From: Thermovenabulum sp049723235
GTDB lineage: Bacteria > Bacillota > Thermosediminibacteria > Thermosediminibacterales > Thermosediminibacteraceae
Assembly: GCF_049723235.1 (NCBI RefSeq)
Contig: NZ_JBNARB010000005.1
Span: 1-64,000, forward strand
Reading direction: 5' to 3'
DNA length: 64,000 bases
The translations under genes and the position numbers were made by a program. A model generated the notes under the pieces. The model was given only the letters and a program-made list of their open reading frames with translations. It made no database searches and was not told the origin of the DNA. The stretch's first letter is position 1, and each line of letters starts with the position of its first letter. Shown here piece by piece: positions 42,016 to 51,435 of the stretch.

Positions 42016-43572
42016 ATGAATTTTGAAGAAATTAAAACAAGAATCATTGAATTCTGGGAAAGTAAAAGTAAAACTCAAAAAATTAGATTTTTAAGCGGAA
42101 CGATTATCGTATTGCTTTCCGTTCTTTTACTTTTTTATTTTATTACCAAACCTCAGTATGCTGTTTTATATTCCAATTTAGATACCAAAGATGCGGGCGA
42201 AATAGTAAAAAGACTTGATGCAATGAAGGTAAAATACAGACTTATTGATTCGGGAAAAACTATTGAAGTTGAATCTAAGGATGTTTATAAAATTCGTCTT
42301 TCTCTTGCTCAAGAGGGACTTCCAAGTGGTGGAGAGATTGGATTTAATGATATTTTTGGGAAAATGAATCTCGGCATGACCGAGTGGGAAAAACAGGTGA
42401 GATATAATCAGGCTCTTCAGGGAGAATTAACAAGAACCATTAAAGAATTAAATCAGGTGGAAGAGGCAAGGGTGCATCTTGTTATACCGCAGAAAACTCT
42501 TTTTATAGATCCATCCGGCCAAAAGGAAGCGTCAGCTGCGGTTTTCTTAAAATTAAAACCCGGAGAAAAACTGGAGGAAGAAGAAGTAAGGGGTATTATA
42601 AATTTAATTTCCCATTCAGTTGAAGGTTTAAAACCGGAAAATGTCACAATTGTGGACGAGTATGGGAGGGTACTTTCAAATATATCCCTCTCGGAGGATA
42701 ATTCAAGACAAATTGTAGACTCTCAATTTGCCGTACAATCCAAGTTTCAAAATGATTTACAATCAAAGGTTCAATCCCTTTTGGAACAAATATTTGGTCC
42801 TGGTAACGTTGCTGTTAGAGTAAATGCTCAATTGAATTTTGATAAAAAGGTTGTAGAAAACAAATTGTTTACCTCACCGAATCCGGAGTCCGGAGAAGGA
42901 ATATTAAGAAGCGTCCAGGAAATTAAGGAGTACTTTAGCGGAAATTCTTCTTCCCCGGCAGGTGTTCCCGGAACAACTTCACAGATACCCGGTTATCAAG
43001 GGCAACAAAATCAAGGTGGTTCATCAAGTTATCAAAAAACGGAAACGGTAAAAAATTACGAAATAAATGAGTCCATTGAAAATATTACTATTGCACCTGG
43101 AGCGGTTAAAAAATTAACGGTATCTGTGGTTATTAACAGGAATTTGACCGATGAAGAGAAAAATAAAATAGCTTCCTTGGTGGGAAGCGCAATAGGCTTT
43201 GATAGCAATAGAGATATTATTACTGTTGAAGGAATGACTTTTGAAAGATCATTAACAGAGTCCCTGGCCAAGCAAATGGAAGAAGATAAGAAAAGTCAAG
43301 CAAGACAGAGGGTTTATATTTTAGTAATTTCTGCTCTTGCATTGATGATATTTTTTGTGATTGCAAGGCGTTTATGGACAGCGAGAAAAAGGGCTATGGA
43401 GGAGAAACTTGCCGAGCAACTTATTTTACAACAGGCTGCAACTTCTTCAAAGGCGGAAGAAGATTTAAATATCCTTGAAGCAAAAAATAGAACAAGAGAT
43501 ATAGAAATGCTGGTAAAAAATAGACCGGAAGATGTTGCTAAGATAATTCGAACCTGGCTGAATGAGGAGTGA
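42016..43572 (+). CDS. fliF: Flagellar MS-ring protein FliF
   Basis: A 518-residue MS-ring protein with membrane segments near residues 23-43 and 440-460, ring-building motifs (VLYSNLDTKDAGEIVKRLD, ARVHLVIP) between, and a C-terminal FliG-binding tail ending RTWLNEE. It forms the inner membrane ring housing the export gate. A Ser/Gly/Gln-rich linker (about 310-345) is low complexity. Confidence 0.95.
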   Translation: MNFEEIKTRIIEFWESKSKTQKIRFLSGTIIVLLSVLLLFYFITKPQYAVLYSNLDTKDAGEIVKRLDAMKVKYRLIDSGKTIEVESKDVYKIRLSLAQEGLPSGGEIGFNDIFGKMNLGMTEWEKQVRYNQALQGELTRTIKELNQVEEARVHLVIPQKTLFIDPSGQKEASAAVFLKLKPGEKLEEEEVRGIINLISHSVEGLKPENVTIVDEYGRVLSNISLSEDNSRQIVDSQFAVQSKFQNDLQSKVQSLLEQIFGPGNVAVRVNAQLNFDKKVVENKLFTSPNPESGEGILRSVQEIKEYFSGNSSSPAGVPGTTSQIPGYQGQQNQGGSSSYQKTETVKNYEINESIENITIAPGAVKKLTVSVVINRNLTDEEKNKIASLVGSAIGFDSNRDIITVEGMTFERSLTESLAKQMEEDKKSQARQRVYILVISALALMIFFVIARRLWTARKRAMEEKLAEQLILQQAATSSKAEEDLNILEAKNRTRDIEMLVKNRPEDVAKIIRTWLNEE

Positions 43573-43582
43573 GGTGTTTGAT

Positions 43583-44590
43583 ATGCCTATAAGCCGCCTT
43601 ACTGGGAGACAAAAAGCAGCTATATTTATTGCTTCCCTTGGACCTGAACTTGCAGCAAATATATATAAATATTTGAAGGAAGAGGAAATCGAGCAATTGA
43701 CATTAGATATCGCGAGTTTGCGGAAAGTGACCGATGAAGAAAAAAAATCTGTTTTTGATGATTTTAAGACCATGTTTGTTGCCAGTGACTACATTACTCA
43801 GGGTGGAATAGATTATGCCAAAGAAATATTAGAAAAGGCCCTGGGTACGCAAAAAGCCTTTGAAATAATAAACAAACTTACTTCTTCTCTACAGGTTAGA
43901 CCTTTTGATTTTATACGAAAAGCCGATCCGGCTCAACTTGTGAACTTCCTGCAAAATGAAAACGTTCAGACCATAGCCCTTGTTTTAACATACCTTCATC
44001 CTGAACAGGCGGCAAAAATACTTTCAAATTTACCGCCGGAAAAGCAAGTGGAGATTGCCAAGAGGATAGCAATGATGGACAGAACTTCTCCTGAGGTCAT
44101 TTTTGAAATTGAAAAAGTATTGGAAAAACAATTAGCCTCGGTAGTCATGGAGGATTTTACCAATGCAGGTGGTGTACAGGCTATTGTTAATATATTAAAT
44201 AACGTTGATAGAACCACTGAAAAAAATATTCTTGAAGTGCTTGAAATGGAAAACCCGGAACTTGCTGACGAAATTAAACGGAGAATGTTTGTTTTTGAAG
44301 ATATTATTACCCTTGACAATAAAACGATTCAAAGAATACTCCGTGAAGTGGATAATCAGGATCTGGTTCTTGCTTTGAAAGGTTCCAGCGAGGAAGTCAA
44401 AAATAAAATATTCTCTAACGTCTCAAAGCGTCAGGCTGAAATGATACAGGAAGATTTACAGTATATGGGACCGGTAAGATTAAGGGATGTGGAAGAGGCA
44501 CAGCAAAAGATAGTTGCCATTATAAGGAAGCTCGAGGATGCGGGTGAAATTATAATTTCCCGCGGCGGAGGAGATGAGATAATTGTCTAA
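43583..44590 (+). CDS. fliG: Flagellar motor switch protein FliG
   Basis: A 335-residue switch protein: N-terminal FliF-binding domain starting LTGRQKAAIFIASLGPE, middle domain with LTYLHPEQAAKIL, and a C-terminal torque domain with the charged helix (ELADEIKRRMFVFEDI). ATG 43583 follows GAGGTG; the in-frame ATG at 43562 overlaps the end of fliF and lacks an RBS. Confidence 0.95.
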   Translation: MPISRLTGRQKAAIFIASLGPELAANIYKYLKEEEIEQLTLDIASLRKVTDEEKKSVFDDFKTMFVASDYITQGGIDYAKEILEKALGTQKAFEIINKLTSSLQVRPFDFIRKADPAQLVNFLQNENVQTIALVLTYLHPEQAAKILSNLPPEKQVEIAKRIAMMDRTSPEVIFEIEKVLEKQLASVVMEDFTNAGGVQAIVNILNNVDRTTEKNILEVLEMENPELADEIKRRMFVFEDIITLDNKTIQRILREVDNQDLVLALKGSSEEVKNKIFSNVSKRQAEMIQEDLQYMGPVRLRDVEEAQQKIVAIIRKLEDAGEIIISRGGGDEIIV

Positions 44591-45368
44591 GGTATTGAAA
44601 AGGATTGTATTTTACGATAATCCGGTAAAATTGGAAAACGGTAAAACATTTTTATTTGAAGTACATAGTCATGAGAACCTTGCGGGATTACCGGTTCATC
44701 AAACACAAAAAGACATTATTGATCCCTTTGAACAGGAGGTTTTAAAAAAGCAATTTTTACAATCAGCTGAGGAGGAAAAGGAAAGAATAATTTCTGAAGC
44801 CAAAAAAGAAGCCGAGAAAATTTTAACGAAAGCAGAAAATGAAAAAGAACAAATTTTAAAATCTGCTTATGAAAAAGGTTTCAATGAAGGCTATAATAAA
44901 GGAATAAATGAAGGCAGGAGAAAAGGAGAAGAGCTTTTTTCCATTTATCTTAATCAATTTAAAGAATTAGAACAGAAATTATTTTTGGATTACCAGAAAA
45001 AATTAGAACAAATCGAAAAACAGGCTTTAAAATTATCCCTGTACATTGCGGAAAAAATACTCGGGAAAGTTATCGAAATCGACAGGGATTATATAAAAAA
45101 ACTTATAGAAAAGGGTTTAAAAAAAGCAAGGGAAGATCGGGAAATATTAATTCGAGTATCGCCCTCTGATTATGATATTTTGATGGATAAGTTAGAACAA
45201 TTAAAAGGAGAAACAGGATATAAAAAAATTTCCATTATTAGCGATCCCACTTTACAAAAAGGAGACCTTATATTGGAAAATTCGGGGTTTATCATTGATG
45301 CGGGCATAAAAACCCAGCTAAATGTTATAGAAAAAAAATTGAAAGAGATGGAGCTGATATATGATTGA
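44583..45368 (+). CDS. fliH: Flagellar assembly protein FliH
   Basis: A 261-residue FliH: a coiled-coil N-terminal half rich in Glu and Lys, the glycine-repeat EKGFNEGYNKGINEGRRKG, and a V-ATPase E-subunit-like C-terminal half. It is a negative regulator and partner of the FliI ATPase. TTG 44583, overlapping fliG by eight bases. Confidence 0.92.
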   Translation: MSKVLKRIVFYDNPVKLENGKTFLFEVHSHENLAGLPVHQTQKDIIDPFEQEVLKKQFLQSAEEEKERIISEAKKEAEKILTKAENEKEQILKSAYEKGFNEGYNKGINEGRRKGEELFSIYLNQFKELEQKLFLDYQKKLEQIEKQALKLSLYIAEKILGKVIEIDRDYIKKLIEKGLKKAREDREILIRVSPSDYDILMDKLEQLKGETGYKKISIISDPTLQKGDLILENSGFIIDAGIKTQLNVIEKKLKEMELIYD

Positions 45369-46698
45369 AGAAAACTTTGAATTTTATAGAAAAATTATAG
45401 CAAACACAGAAACGATAAGACCAAAGGGAAAAATCTCGAAAATTATTGGACTTACTATGGAAGCGGAGGGCCCTATTGCTGAAATTGGAGAGCTTTGCGA
45501 AATATCTCCTTATTATTCGAAGGAAAGTGGTAAAAGTATTTTAGCGGAGGTAGTGGGATTCAAAGAAGATAAAATTATATTAATGCCCTTAGCGGATATA
45601 GAATCTATTGGTCCCGGTTGGGATGTGGTTGCCCTGGGGGAAAAGCTTTCGGTTCCGGTAGGGGAAAACCTGATGGGAAGAATATTAGATGGGTTAGGCA
45701 ACCCTATAGATGGTAAGGGCCCAATTAAGAATTTAACAAAGTATCCACTGAATAATACTCCCCCTAATCCCGTTGAAAGAAAACCTATAAAAGAGCCTTT
45801 GCCATTAGGAGTAAGAGCCATTGATGCACTTTTAACCTGTGGTAAAGGACAAAGAATAGGGATATTTGCAGGAAGCGGAGTGGGGAAAAGTACGCTTCTT
45901 GGTATGATAGCGAGGAACTCAACGGCAGATATCAATGTAATAGCCCTGATAGGAGAGAGAGGCAGAGAACTTAATAGTTTCATTCAAAAGGACCTGGGAG
46001 AGGAAGGGTTAAAACGTTCGGTAGTTGTAGTGGCAACTTCCGATAATCCTCCTCTGATAAGAACGAAAGGAGCTTTTACCGCTACTGCTATAGCCGAGTA
46101 TTTCAGGGATCAGGGAATGGATGTAATGCTTATGATGGATTCCATTACGAGATTTGCAATGGCTCAAAGGGAAGTTGGACTTTCAGCGGGCGAGCCACCG
46201 GTTAGTAGGGGTTATACACCTTCGGTTTTTGCCGTACTTCCAAAATTACTGGAAAGAGCGGGTATGGGAAAGGTGGGCTCCATTACGGGTATTTATACCG
46301 TTCTTGTAGATGGGGATGACTTTAATGAACCAATTTCTGATGCTGTAAGAGGGATTTTGGATGGCCATATTATTCTTTCAAGGACTCTCGCAAACATGAA
46401 TTTTTATCCTGCAATTGACGTTTTATCAAGTATTAGCAGATTAATGGATGAAGTGATTACAGAAGAGCACAGAAGATTGTCTTCAAGGGTAAAAAACATC
46501 CTTTCGGTATATAAGGAAGCAGAAGAATTAATAAACATAGGTGCATATAAAAAAGGCACTAATCCAAAGATAGACGAAGCTTTAAGATATATTGACAGGG
46601 TGAATAATTTCTTAAGACAGGAAATAAATGAAAAATCAACCTTTGAGGAAACCTTAATACTTTTAAAAGATATTTTTTCTGAGGATGAAATAGAATGA
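45361..46698 (+). CDS. fliI: Flagellar export ATPase FliI
   Basis: A 445-residue F1-beta-like ATPase. Walker A AGSGVGKST (170-178), GERGRELNSFI, the Walker B MLMMDSITRFAMAQRE, and ISRLMDEV all fit FliI. It energises type III export of rod, hook and filament subunits. Overlaps fliH by eight bases and fliJ by four. Confidence 0.96.
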   Translation: MIEENFEFYRKIIANTETIRPKGKISKIIGLTMEAEGPIAEIGELCEISPYYSKESGKSILAEVVGFKEDKIILMPLADIESIGPGWDVVALGEKLSVPVGENLMGRILDGLGNPIDGKGPIKNLTKYPLNNTPPNPVERKPIKEPLPLGVRAIDALLTCGKGQRIGIFAGSGVGKSTLLGMIARNSTADINVIALIGERGRELNSFIQKDLGEEGLKRSVVVVATSDNPPLIRTKGAFTATAIAEYFRDQGMDVMLMMDSITRFAMAQREVGLSAGEPPVSRGYTPSVFAVLPKLLERAGMGKVGSITGIYTVLVDGDDFNEPISDAVRGILDGHIILSRTLANMNFYPAIDVLSSISRLMDEVITEEHRRLSSRVKNILSVYKEAEELINIGAYKKGTNPKIDEALRYIDRVNNFLRQEINEKSTFEETLILLKDIFSEDEIE

Positions 46699-47141
46699 AA
46701 AAGTTTAAATTTAAATTGGAAAAACTTTTAAACGCTAAAACGGTTATTGAAAATTTAAAAAAAGAAGAACTTTTTAAAGCAAAAAAGAGGTTGGAAGAAG
46801 AAAAATATGCTTTAGATTATCTGGAAGGTATCAAAAACGAAATTTTACTCCAAAGCCCCTCGAGGCAAGTAGATTCTGTAAAAGCTTACGAGTTAATTAA
46901 TTTTGATAATTTTTATAGAAGAGTATCTGAATTAATATATAACCAGAGAAAAAAGGTGGAAGAATCACAAAGAATGTACGATTGTTCTTTAAATGAATTC
47001 CTGAATGCAAAAAGAGAAAAAAGGATTCTGGAAGTTTTAAAAGATAAGAGATTCAAGCTTTTTCTGGAAGAATACGCAAAACAGGAGCAAAAGAATCTGG
47101 ATGAGCATGCAATAATTGCTTTTTCAAGAAGGGATGAATAG
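46695..47141 (+). CDS. fliJ: Flagellar export protein FliJ
   Basis: A 148-residue, mostly coiled-coil protein beginning KKFKFKLEKLLNAKTVIE, typical of FliJ. It couples FliI to the FlhA gate. Overlap ATGA with fliI indicates coupled translation. Confidence 0.88.
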   Translation: MKKFKFKLEKLLNAKTVIENLKKEELFKAKKRLEEEKYALDYLEGIKNEILLQSPSRQVDSVKAYELINFDNFYRRVSELIYNQRKKVEESQRMYDCSLNEFLNAKREKRILEVLKDKRFKLFLEEYAKQEQKNLDEHAIIAFSRRDE

Positions 47142-47146
47142 AATTA

Positions 47147-47713
47147 ATGTCTTCAAATAAATTTAAAATTACTGTTTTTATTTTATTAATATTGTTTATA
47201 ATTACCTTTCTTTTTACTTTATTTTTTGTTGTAAAAACTGCTGATCCTTCAAAACTAAATCCAAAGGTTCTGCCAATATTGGGGAAACTCCCGTTCACGA
47301 AGAACGTAATTAAGGAAACTAACACTAATAGTACCCTGCTTTCAAAGGAAGAGCTTTTAAAACAAAAAGAAGATGAGCTAAAAAGTAAAGAAGAGTTGTT
47401 AAAGCAGAAAGAAGAAGAAATTTTGAAAAAGGAAGAAGAATTGTCAAAAAAAGAAGAGGAACTAAAAAAACTTCAAGCGTATATAGAGGAAGAAAATAAT
47501 AAATTGGAGAATAACAAAAAAGCAATAAAAGACATTGCTTCCTATTATGAATTAATGGATCCTTCGAGTGCTGCCAAAATATTTGAAGAAATGTCCGTGG
47601 ATCAAGCAACAAAAATATTATCAAATATGAAAAAGGAATCGGTTTCCAGTATCTTGTCCTCTATTCAACCCAAAAAAGCTGCAGAGATAACCAAAAAACT
47701 GGGAAATTTATAA
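47147..47713 (+). CDS. MotE-like (MgtE N-domain) flagellar protein
   Basis: A 188-residue protein with one N-terminal membrane helix (about 9-31), a long heptad-like coiled coil built of EELLKQKE/EELKSK repeats, and a C-terminal MgtE-N-type domain (SYYELMDPSSAAKIFEEM, ATKILSNMK). Similar proteins sit between fliJ and fliK in many Clostridia and resemble the MotE chaperone of rhizobia. The role is unproven; periplasm-facing stabilisation of a motor protein is plausible. Confidence 0.78.
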   Translation: MSSNKFKITVFILLILFIITFLFTLFFVVKTADPSKLNPKVLPILGKLPFTKNVIKETNTNSTLLSKEELLKQKEDELKSKEELLKQKEEEILKKEEELSKKEEELKKLQAYIEEENNKLENNKKAIKDIASYYELMDPSSAAKIFEEMSVDQATKILSNMKKESVSSILSSIQPKKAAEITKKLGNL

Positions 47714-47757
47714 GGTTTTCTTTTTGAATAAATAAATTAGCGAAAGGAGGTGAGAAA

Positions 47758-49011
47758 ATGGAAGGAACCGTGGTTTGTATTAATTGCAATCCGAACAATC
47801 AGAAAATTAAACCTGTCAATCTGAAGATTGATAAGATTAAAAGTAACAAGAGTAAATTTTTCAATAAATTGATGGAAGTTGAATTTAAACAGAAAATAGG
47901 TCTCATTAATGAAGAAAGCGAAATCAATGGTCAGGAAGAAAACATACTTTGGATGTTACTTTCATCTTATTATTTAAATTTTTTTCCTGAGGCTTCTAAA
48001 GGTCAGGATATTAATTTTATTCAGGATGAGATAAAAATACCAAATAATATTATCCCATCACAATTAAATAGTGGAGATGAAGGTAAAGAAATTGAAGAAA
48101 AAATTTGGTTTTTACTGAAGGAGATAATTTCGGATTACAAAACCAATAAAGACTTCGATGATAAATTTAACCAGCTTTTAGATATATTTGGTGTTGAAGA
48201 TGTAGAAAAAACCGCATTAAAAGAGAAATTTATTGAAATTGTTCAAAAAGAAAGTCCAGAATTTCTTAAAGAAATGAATGGAGAAAAAAGCGAAAGGGAT
48301 GGATCAATAGAAGTTACCCCGGGATATCATGATAAACTTGAATTGACGAATAGCAATAACAAAAATAATGCTATAAAAATACTAAAAGAAATATTGCCCG
48401 GTTCTTCGAATTATAGAAAGATTCCTTCAAAAGATTTGAGCATAGAAGAATCTGCAGTTTTGCCGGCACTCAGTAAAGAAGATATAGGAATTATAACTAC
48501 TCCTTTGGAACCGGTAAATAAAGATGAAATATTTATAAAGGGAGAAAAAGATAAAATTGATTCTAACTTTTTTGAAGAACTGGTAGAAAAAATATCAGTT
48601 ATAGCTAAGGACAAATCAAAAGAGCTTCATATCAGGTTAAAACCCGATCATTTAGGAGAAATGATAATAAAAGTAATAAATGAAGAAAAAAATTTAAAGG
48701 CTCAAATCTTTGTAGAAAATCCCTTTGTCAGAAAAGATTTAGAGGCAGGGCTTAATAATTTAAAAAGCCAAATAGTAAAACAGGGTTTTGAGGATGTAAA
48801 CATAGAGTTAGTGAATGTTAAAAATGAGATGGGGTTTTACAACGACTTTTCCGGCAGGGAAAGGGACTGGTTTTACAAATCAACTAAACAAAAGAATAAT
48901 TTTAAAATTGAAGACGCAAATGAGCCTTTCGATGTAGCAGAAATTACCAAAGGTAGTAAAAATATGTACTTTTGGAGTTTAAATCAAAGCAACATAGATT
49001 ATTTTGTTTAA
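47758..49011 (+). CDS. fliK: Flagellar hook-length control protein FliK
   Basis: A 417-residue protein with a poorly conserved, Asn- and Lys-rich N-terminal part and a conserved C-terminal FliK core (ELHIRLKPDHLGEMIIKV, VENPFVRKDLEAGLNNLKSQI, about residues 285-350). It measures hook length and signals FlhB to change substrate. Strong AAAGGAGGTGAG RBS. Confidence 0.87.
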   Translation: MEGTVVCINCNPNNQKIKPVNLKIDKIKSNKSKFFNKLMEVEFKQKIGLINEESEINGQEENILWMLLSSYYLNFFPEASKGQDINFIQDEIKIPNNIIPSQLNSGDEGKEIEEKIWFLLKEIISDYKTNKDFDDKFNQLLDIFGVEDVEKTALKEKFIEIVQKESPEFLKEMNGEKSERDGSIEVTPGYHDKLELTNSNNKNNAIKILKEILPGSSNYRKIPSKDLSIEESAVLPALSKEDIGIITTPLEPVNKDEIFIKGEKDKIDSNFFEELVEKISVIAKDKSKELHIRLKPDHLGEMIIKVINEEKNLKAQIFVENPFVRKDLEAGLNNLKSQIVKQGFEDVNIELVNVKNEMGFYNDFSGRERDWFYKSTKQKNNFKIEDANEPFDVAEITKGSKNMYFWSLNQSNIDYFV

Positions 49012-49026
49012 TGGGAGGTGATTTGC

Positions 49027-49416
49027 TTGGTAGAACAAGTTTATTCTCCTTACCAGGTTATGAACACCTCGGTAAGTAAAAGGGATTCAGCTACAAAAAA
49101 CCTGGGGAAGGATGAATTTTTAAAGCTTTTGATTACTGAATTAAAAAATCAAAATCCCTTGGAACCTTTAGACAGCAAGGAATATATAGCACAGCTGGCT
49201 ACTTTTACTCAAGTAGAACAGATTCAGGAAATGAGAAGAGAATTGAGCTTTTTATCGAGCATTTCTTGGATAGGAAAGAAAGTAAAAGCTGTATATGAAG
49301 AAAAGGAATACTCCGGAGAGGTAAAAGGAATAGTTCTTGATAATAATGAAATAGGTTTACTCTTAGGAGATGAAGAAGTAAAAGTACCATTATCCAGTGT
49401 AAAAGAAATAAAATAG
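49027..49416 (+). CDS. flgD: Flagellar hook capping protein FlgD
   Basis: A 129-residue short FlgD. LGKDEFLKLLITELKNQNPLEPLDSKEYIAQLATFTQVEQ is the family signature in the N-terminal half; the C-terminal Tudor/Fn3 part of larger FlgD proteins is reduced. TTG 49027 with GGGAGGTG (49014-49021) upstream; the in-frame GTG at 49018 overlaps the RBS. Confidence 0.92.
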   Translation: MVEQVYSPYQVMNTSVSKRDSATKNLGKDEFLKLLITELKNQNPLEPLDSKEYIAQLATFTQVEQIQEMRRELSFLSSISWIGKKVKAVYEEKEYSGEVKGIVLDNNEIGLLLGDEEVKVPLSSVKEIK

Positions 49417-49434
49417 GCCTTTGGAGATGAGAAA

Positions 49435-49836
49435 ATGAGTGATTTCATAAGGATTTCGGATTTAATGAATCCATTAAATACAATTGTAGAAAAAGTTGAT
49501 AAAAACAAATACACTGTTGAAAAACAAGAAAAGGTAAAATCCGATGGCAAATTTAAAGAAATATTAGAAGAGAAATTAAAACAGGATTTAAAAATTTCAG
49601 GTCATGCAGCTATGAGAATGAAATTGCGAAATATGAATTTGAGCCAGGAGCAATGGGATAAACTTAAAAATGCTGTAAGTAAGGCTGAAGAAAAAGGAGT
49701 TAAGGAGTCATTGATACTCATGGATAATATGGCTTTTATAGTCAGTATAAAAAATAAAACTGTAATTACTGCCATAGATGAAGAAAACTTAAAAGAAAAT
49801 GTTTTTACAAACATCGACGGTGCCGTGATAATATGA
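49435..49836 (+). CDS. TIGR02530-type flagellar operon protein
   Basis: A 133-residue protein of the short family that lies between flgD and flgE in Gram-positive operons. It shows FKEILEEKLKQDLKISGHAAMRMKLRN and a SKAEEKGVKESLILMDNMAFIVSIKNKTVITA end. Function unknown; the position suggests a hook assembly factor. It ends in the overlapping ATGA at the start of a structured spacer. Confidence 0.85.
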   Translation: MSDFIRISDLMNPLNTIVEKVDKNKYTVEKQEKVKSDGKFKEILEEKLKQDLKISGHAAMRMKLRNMNLSQEQWDKLKNAVSKAEEKGVKESLILMDNMAFIVSIKNKTVITAIDEENLKENVFTNIDGAVII

Positions 49837-49888
49837 GCTGGACCGCGTTATGGGGGCTCATGAAACCCTGATGGACCGAGGGGTTTCC
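49833..49888 (+). other. Twin-hairpin RNA element in the flgE leader
   Basis: Two adjacent hairpins. The first is ATGAGC/GCTCAT (49833-49838 with 49856-49861); the second, starting the next base, is GAAACCC/GGGTTTC (49862-49868 with 49881-49887). Each loop contains GGACCG. The segment is much more GC-rich than its surroundings and sits 53 bases before flgE. Confidence 0.55.
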
Positions 49889-49940
49889 GGCACTTAAGAA
49901 ATTAGTTAATTGAAAATAATTTATACGGAGGTAATATGCC

Positions 49941-51170
49941 ATGATGCGGTCAATGTTTGCCGGTGTAACCGGCCTCAGAAATCATCAAATTAAAATGGAT
50001 GTAATAGGCAACAATATTGCCAATGTAAATACGGTAGGGTATAAAAAAAGCCGGGTAACCTTTCAGGAAGCTCTGGCACAAACCATGAGAGGAGCATCAG
50101 CGCCTCAAAATGCAAGAGGAGGAACAAACCCCTTGCAGGTGGGCCTTGGTATGACCATAGGTGCGATTGATACAATTCATACTCCGTCAAGCCTTGAAAC
50201 TACGGGCAATATGACCGACTTAGCAATTGAAGGAGATGGATTTTTTGTAGTTACCGATGGACAGGAAAGATATTACACCAGGGCTGGAAATTTTGGATTT
50301 GATGAAGAAGGAAATTTTGTAAATACTTCTACCGGTTATAAAGTTATGGGCTGGCAGAACGCTCAATCAAAAACTCCCCAAAACATTTCAACTATAACTA
50401 TCAGAAAAGGAATGATGATGGCCGCAAATAAAACCGAAAATGTAGCATTTTCAAAAAACTTAAATGATGCGGATGAAGTTGGCACATCTTATATTATTCC
50501 TTTTAAAATATTTGACTCAAAAGGTAATACTCATAACTTAACAATAATTTTTACAAAAACCGGAGGTAATGCATGGAGCTATTCAATAAATAAAGATCCA
50601 AACGATACTGATTTAAATATAGAGAGAGGGGATACAGGTGATTTACAATTTACTACATCGGGAGATATTAATTTAGACGCAAGCAATATAGATACCCTTT
50701 CTATTACAATTAGCGGTGCTGATAATATGAATATTACCTTAGATTTCGCTAATGTTACCCAATATGCCAGGGAAACAACAATTGATTTATCTTATCAGGA
50801 TGGTTATGCTGCGGGAACGCTTTTGGGTATTGCGATCGATTCATCGGGAACCATCACCGGGATCTTTGACAACGGCATAAATAAAGAGTTGGCACAGATT
50901 GCCCTGTGCAATTTTGATAATCCTTCGGGGCTTATGAAAGCCGGGAAAAATATGTTTAGAGAATCGGCAAACTCGGGTGTTCCCCAGATCGGTTTCCCCG
51001 GCACCGGAGGAAGGGGTTCCGTTTCTCCCGGTTCTTTAGAAATGTCCAATGTGGATTTAGCCGAAGAATTTACCCAGATGATAATTACCCAGAGAGGGTT
51101 TCAGGCAAATTCAAGGATAATTACCGCTTCCGATGAGATGCTGCAGGATCTGGTAAATCTAAAAAGATAA
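49941..51170 (+). CDS. flgE: Flagellar hook protein FlgE
   Basis: A 409-residue hook protein: N-terminal MFAGVTGLRNHQIKMDVIGNNIANVNTVGYK, the LAIEGDGFFVV segment, a beta-rich middle and the C-terminal NVDLAEEFTQMIITQRGFQANSRII helix. GGAGG (49927-49931) lies upstream of ATG 49941. A short out-of-frame ATG (49936) overlaps the start. The leader is structured, unlike that of its neighbours. Confidence 0.94.
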   Translation: MMRSMFAGVTGLRNHQIKMDVIGNNIANVNTVGYKKSRVTFQEALAQTMRGASAPQNARGGTNPLQVGLGMTIGAIDTIHTPSSLETTGNMTDLAIEGDGFFVVTDGQERYYTRAGNFGFDEEGNFVNTSTGYKVMGWQNAQSKTPQNISTITIRKGMMMAANKTENVAFSKNLNDADEVGTSYIIPFKIFDSKGNTHNLTIIFTKTGGNAWSYSINKDPNDTDLNIERGDTGDLQFTTSGDINLDASNIDTLSITISGADNMNITLDFANVTQYARETTIDLSYQDGYAAGTLLGIAIDSSGTITGIFDNGINKELAQIALCNFDNPSGLMKAGKNMFRESANSGVPQIGFPGTGGRGSVSPGSLEMSNVDLAEEFTQMIITQRGFQANSRIITASDEMLQDLVNLKR

Positions 51171-51185
51171 ATATTAAGTGATTTA

Positions 51186-51221
51186 TAAAAGGGCCCGGAC
51201 CAGAAATGGCCCGGGCTTTTT
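51186..51221 (+). terminator. Terminator-like hairpin between flgE and flbD
   Basis: AAAAGGGCCCGG with CCGGGCTTTTT, a 10-11 bp stem with one bulge, ending in five T. It lies 15 bases after flgE, within the operon. It may attenuate transcription or stabilise the upstream mRNA 3-prime end. Confidence 0.75.
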
Positions 51222-51240
51222 AGAAAAGAGGTGCGAACTT

Positions 51241-51435
51241 TTGATTGAAGTAACAAGGCTTAATGGGAAAAAATTTTATATTAACGCCGAATTGATAGAA
51301 ACGGTGGAATCCACCCCCGATACGGTGATAAAGCTTACTAATGATAAAACTTATTTGGTCGAAGAACCTCCCATGGTAATTATTTCAAAGATTATAGAAT
51401 ATAAAAGAAAAATTTTAAAAGGATGTGAATATTAA
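51241..51435 (+). CDS. flbD: Flagellar FlbD family protein
   Basis: A 64-residue FlbD-type protein with IEVTRLNGKKFYINAELIETVESTPDT and a KTYLVEEPPMVIISKI core. In B. subtilis the homologue (SwrD) raises motor torque. TTG 51241 behind AGAGGTG. The stop overlaps the motA start by one base. Confidence 0.9.
   Translation: MIEVTRLNGKKFYINAELIETVESTPDTVIKLTNDKTYLVEEPPMVIISKIIEYKRKILKGCEY

Noticed and set aside
47147..47713. Tandem repeat expansion in the MotE-like gene
   Set aside because: The EELLKQKE-type repeats are ordinary heptad coiled-coil periodicity and the DNA repeats are imperfect.
49833..49871. 13-codon frame MSWTALWGLMKP-stop in the flgE leader
   Set aside because: It overlaps the first hairpin and has no RBS of its own; the hairpin symmetry explains the sequence better than coding. 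A leader peptide is not excluded.
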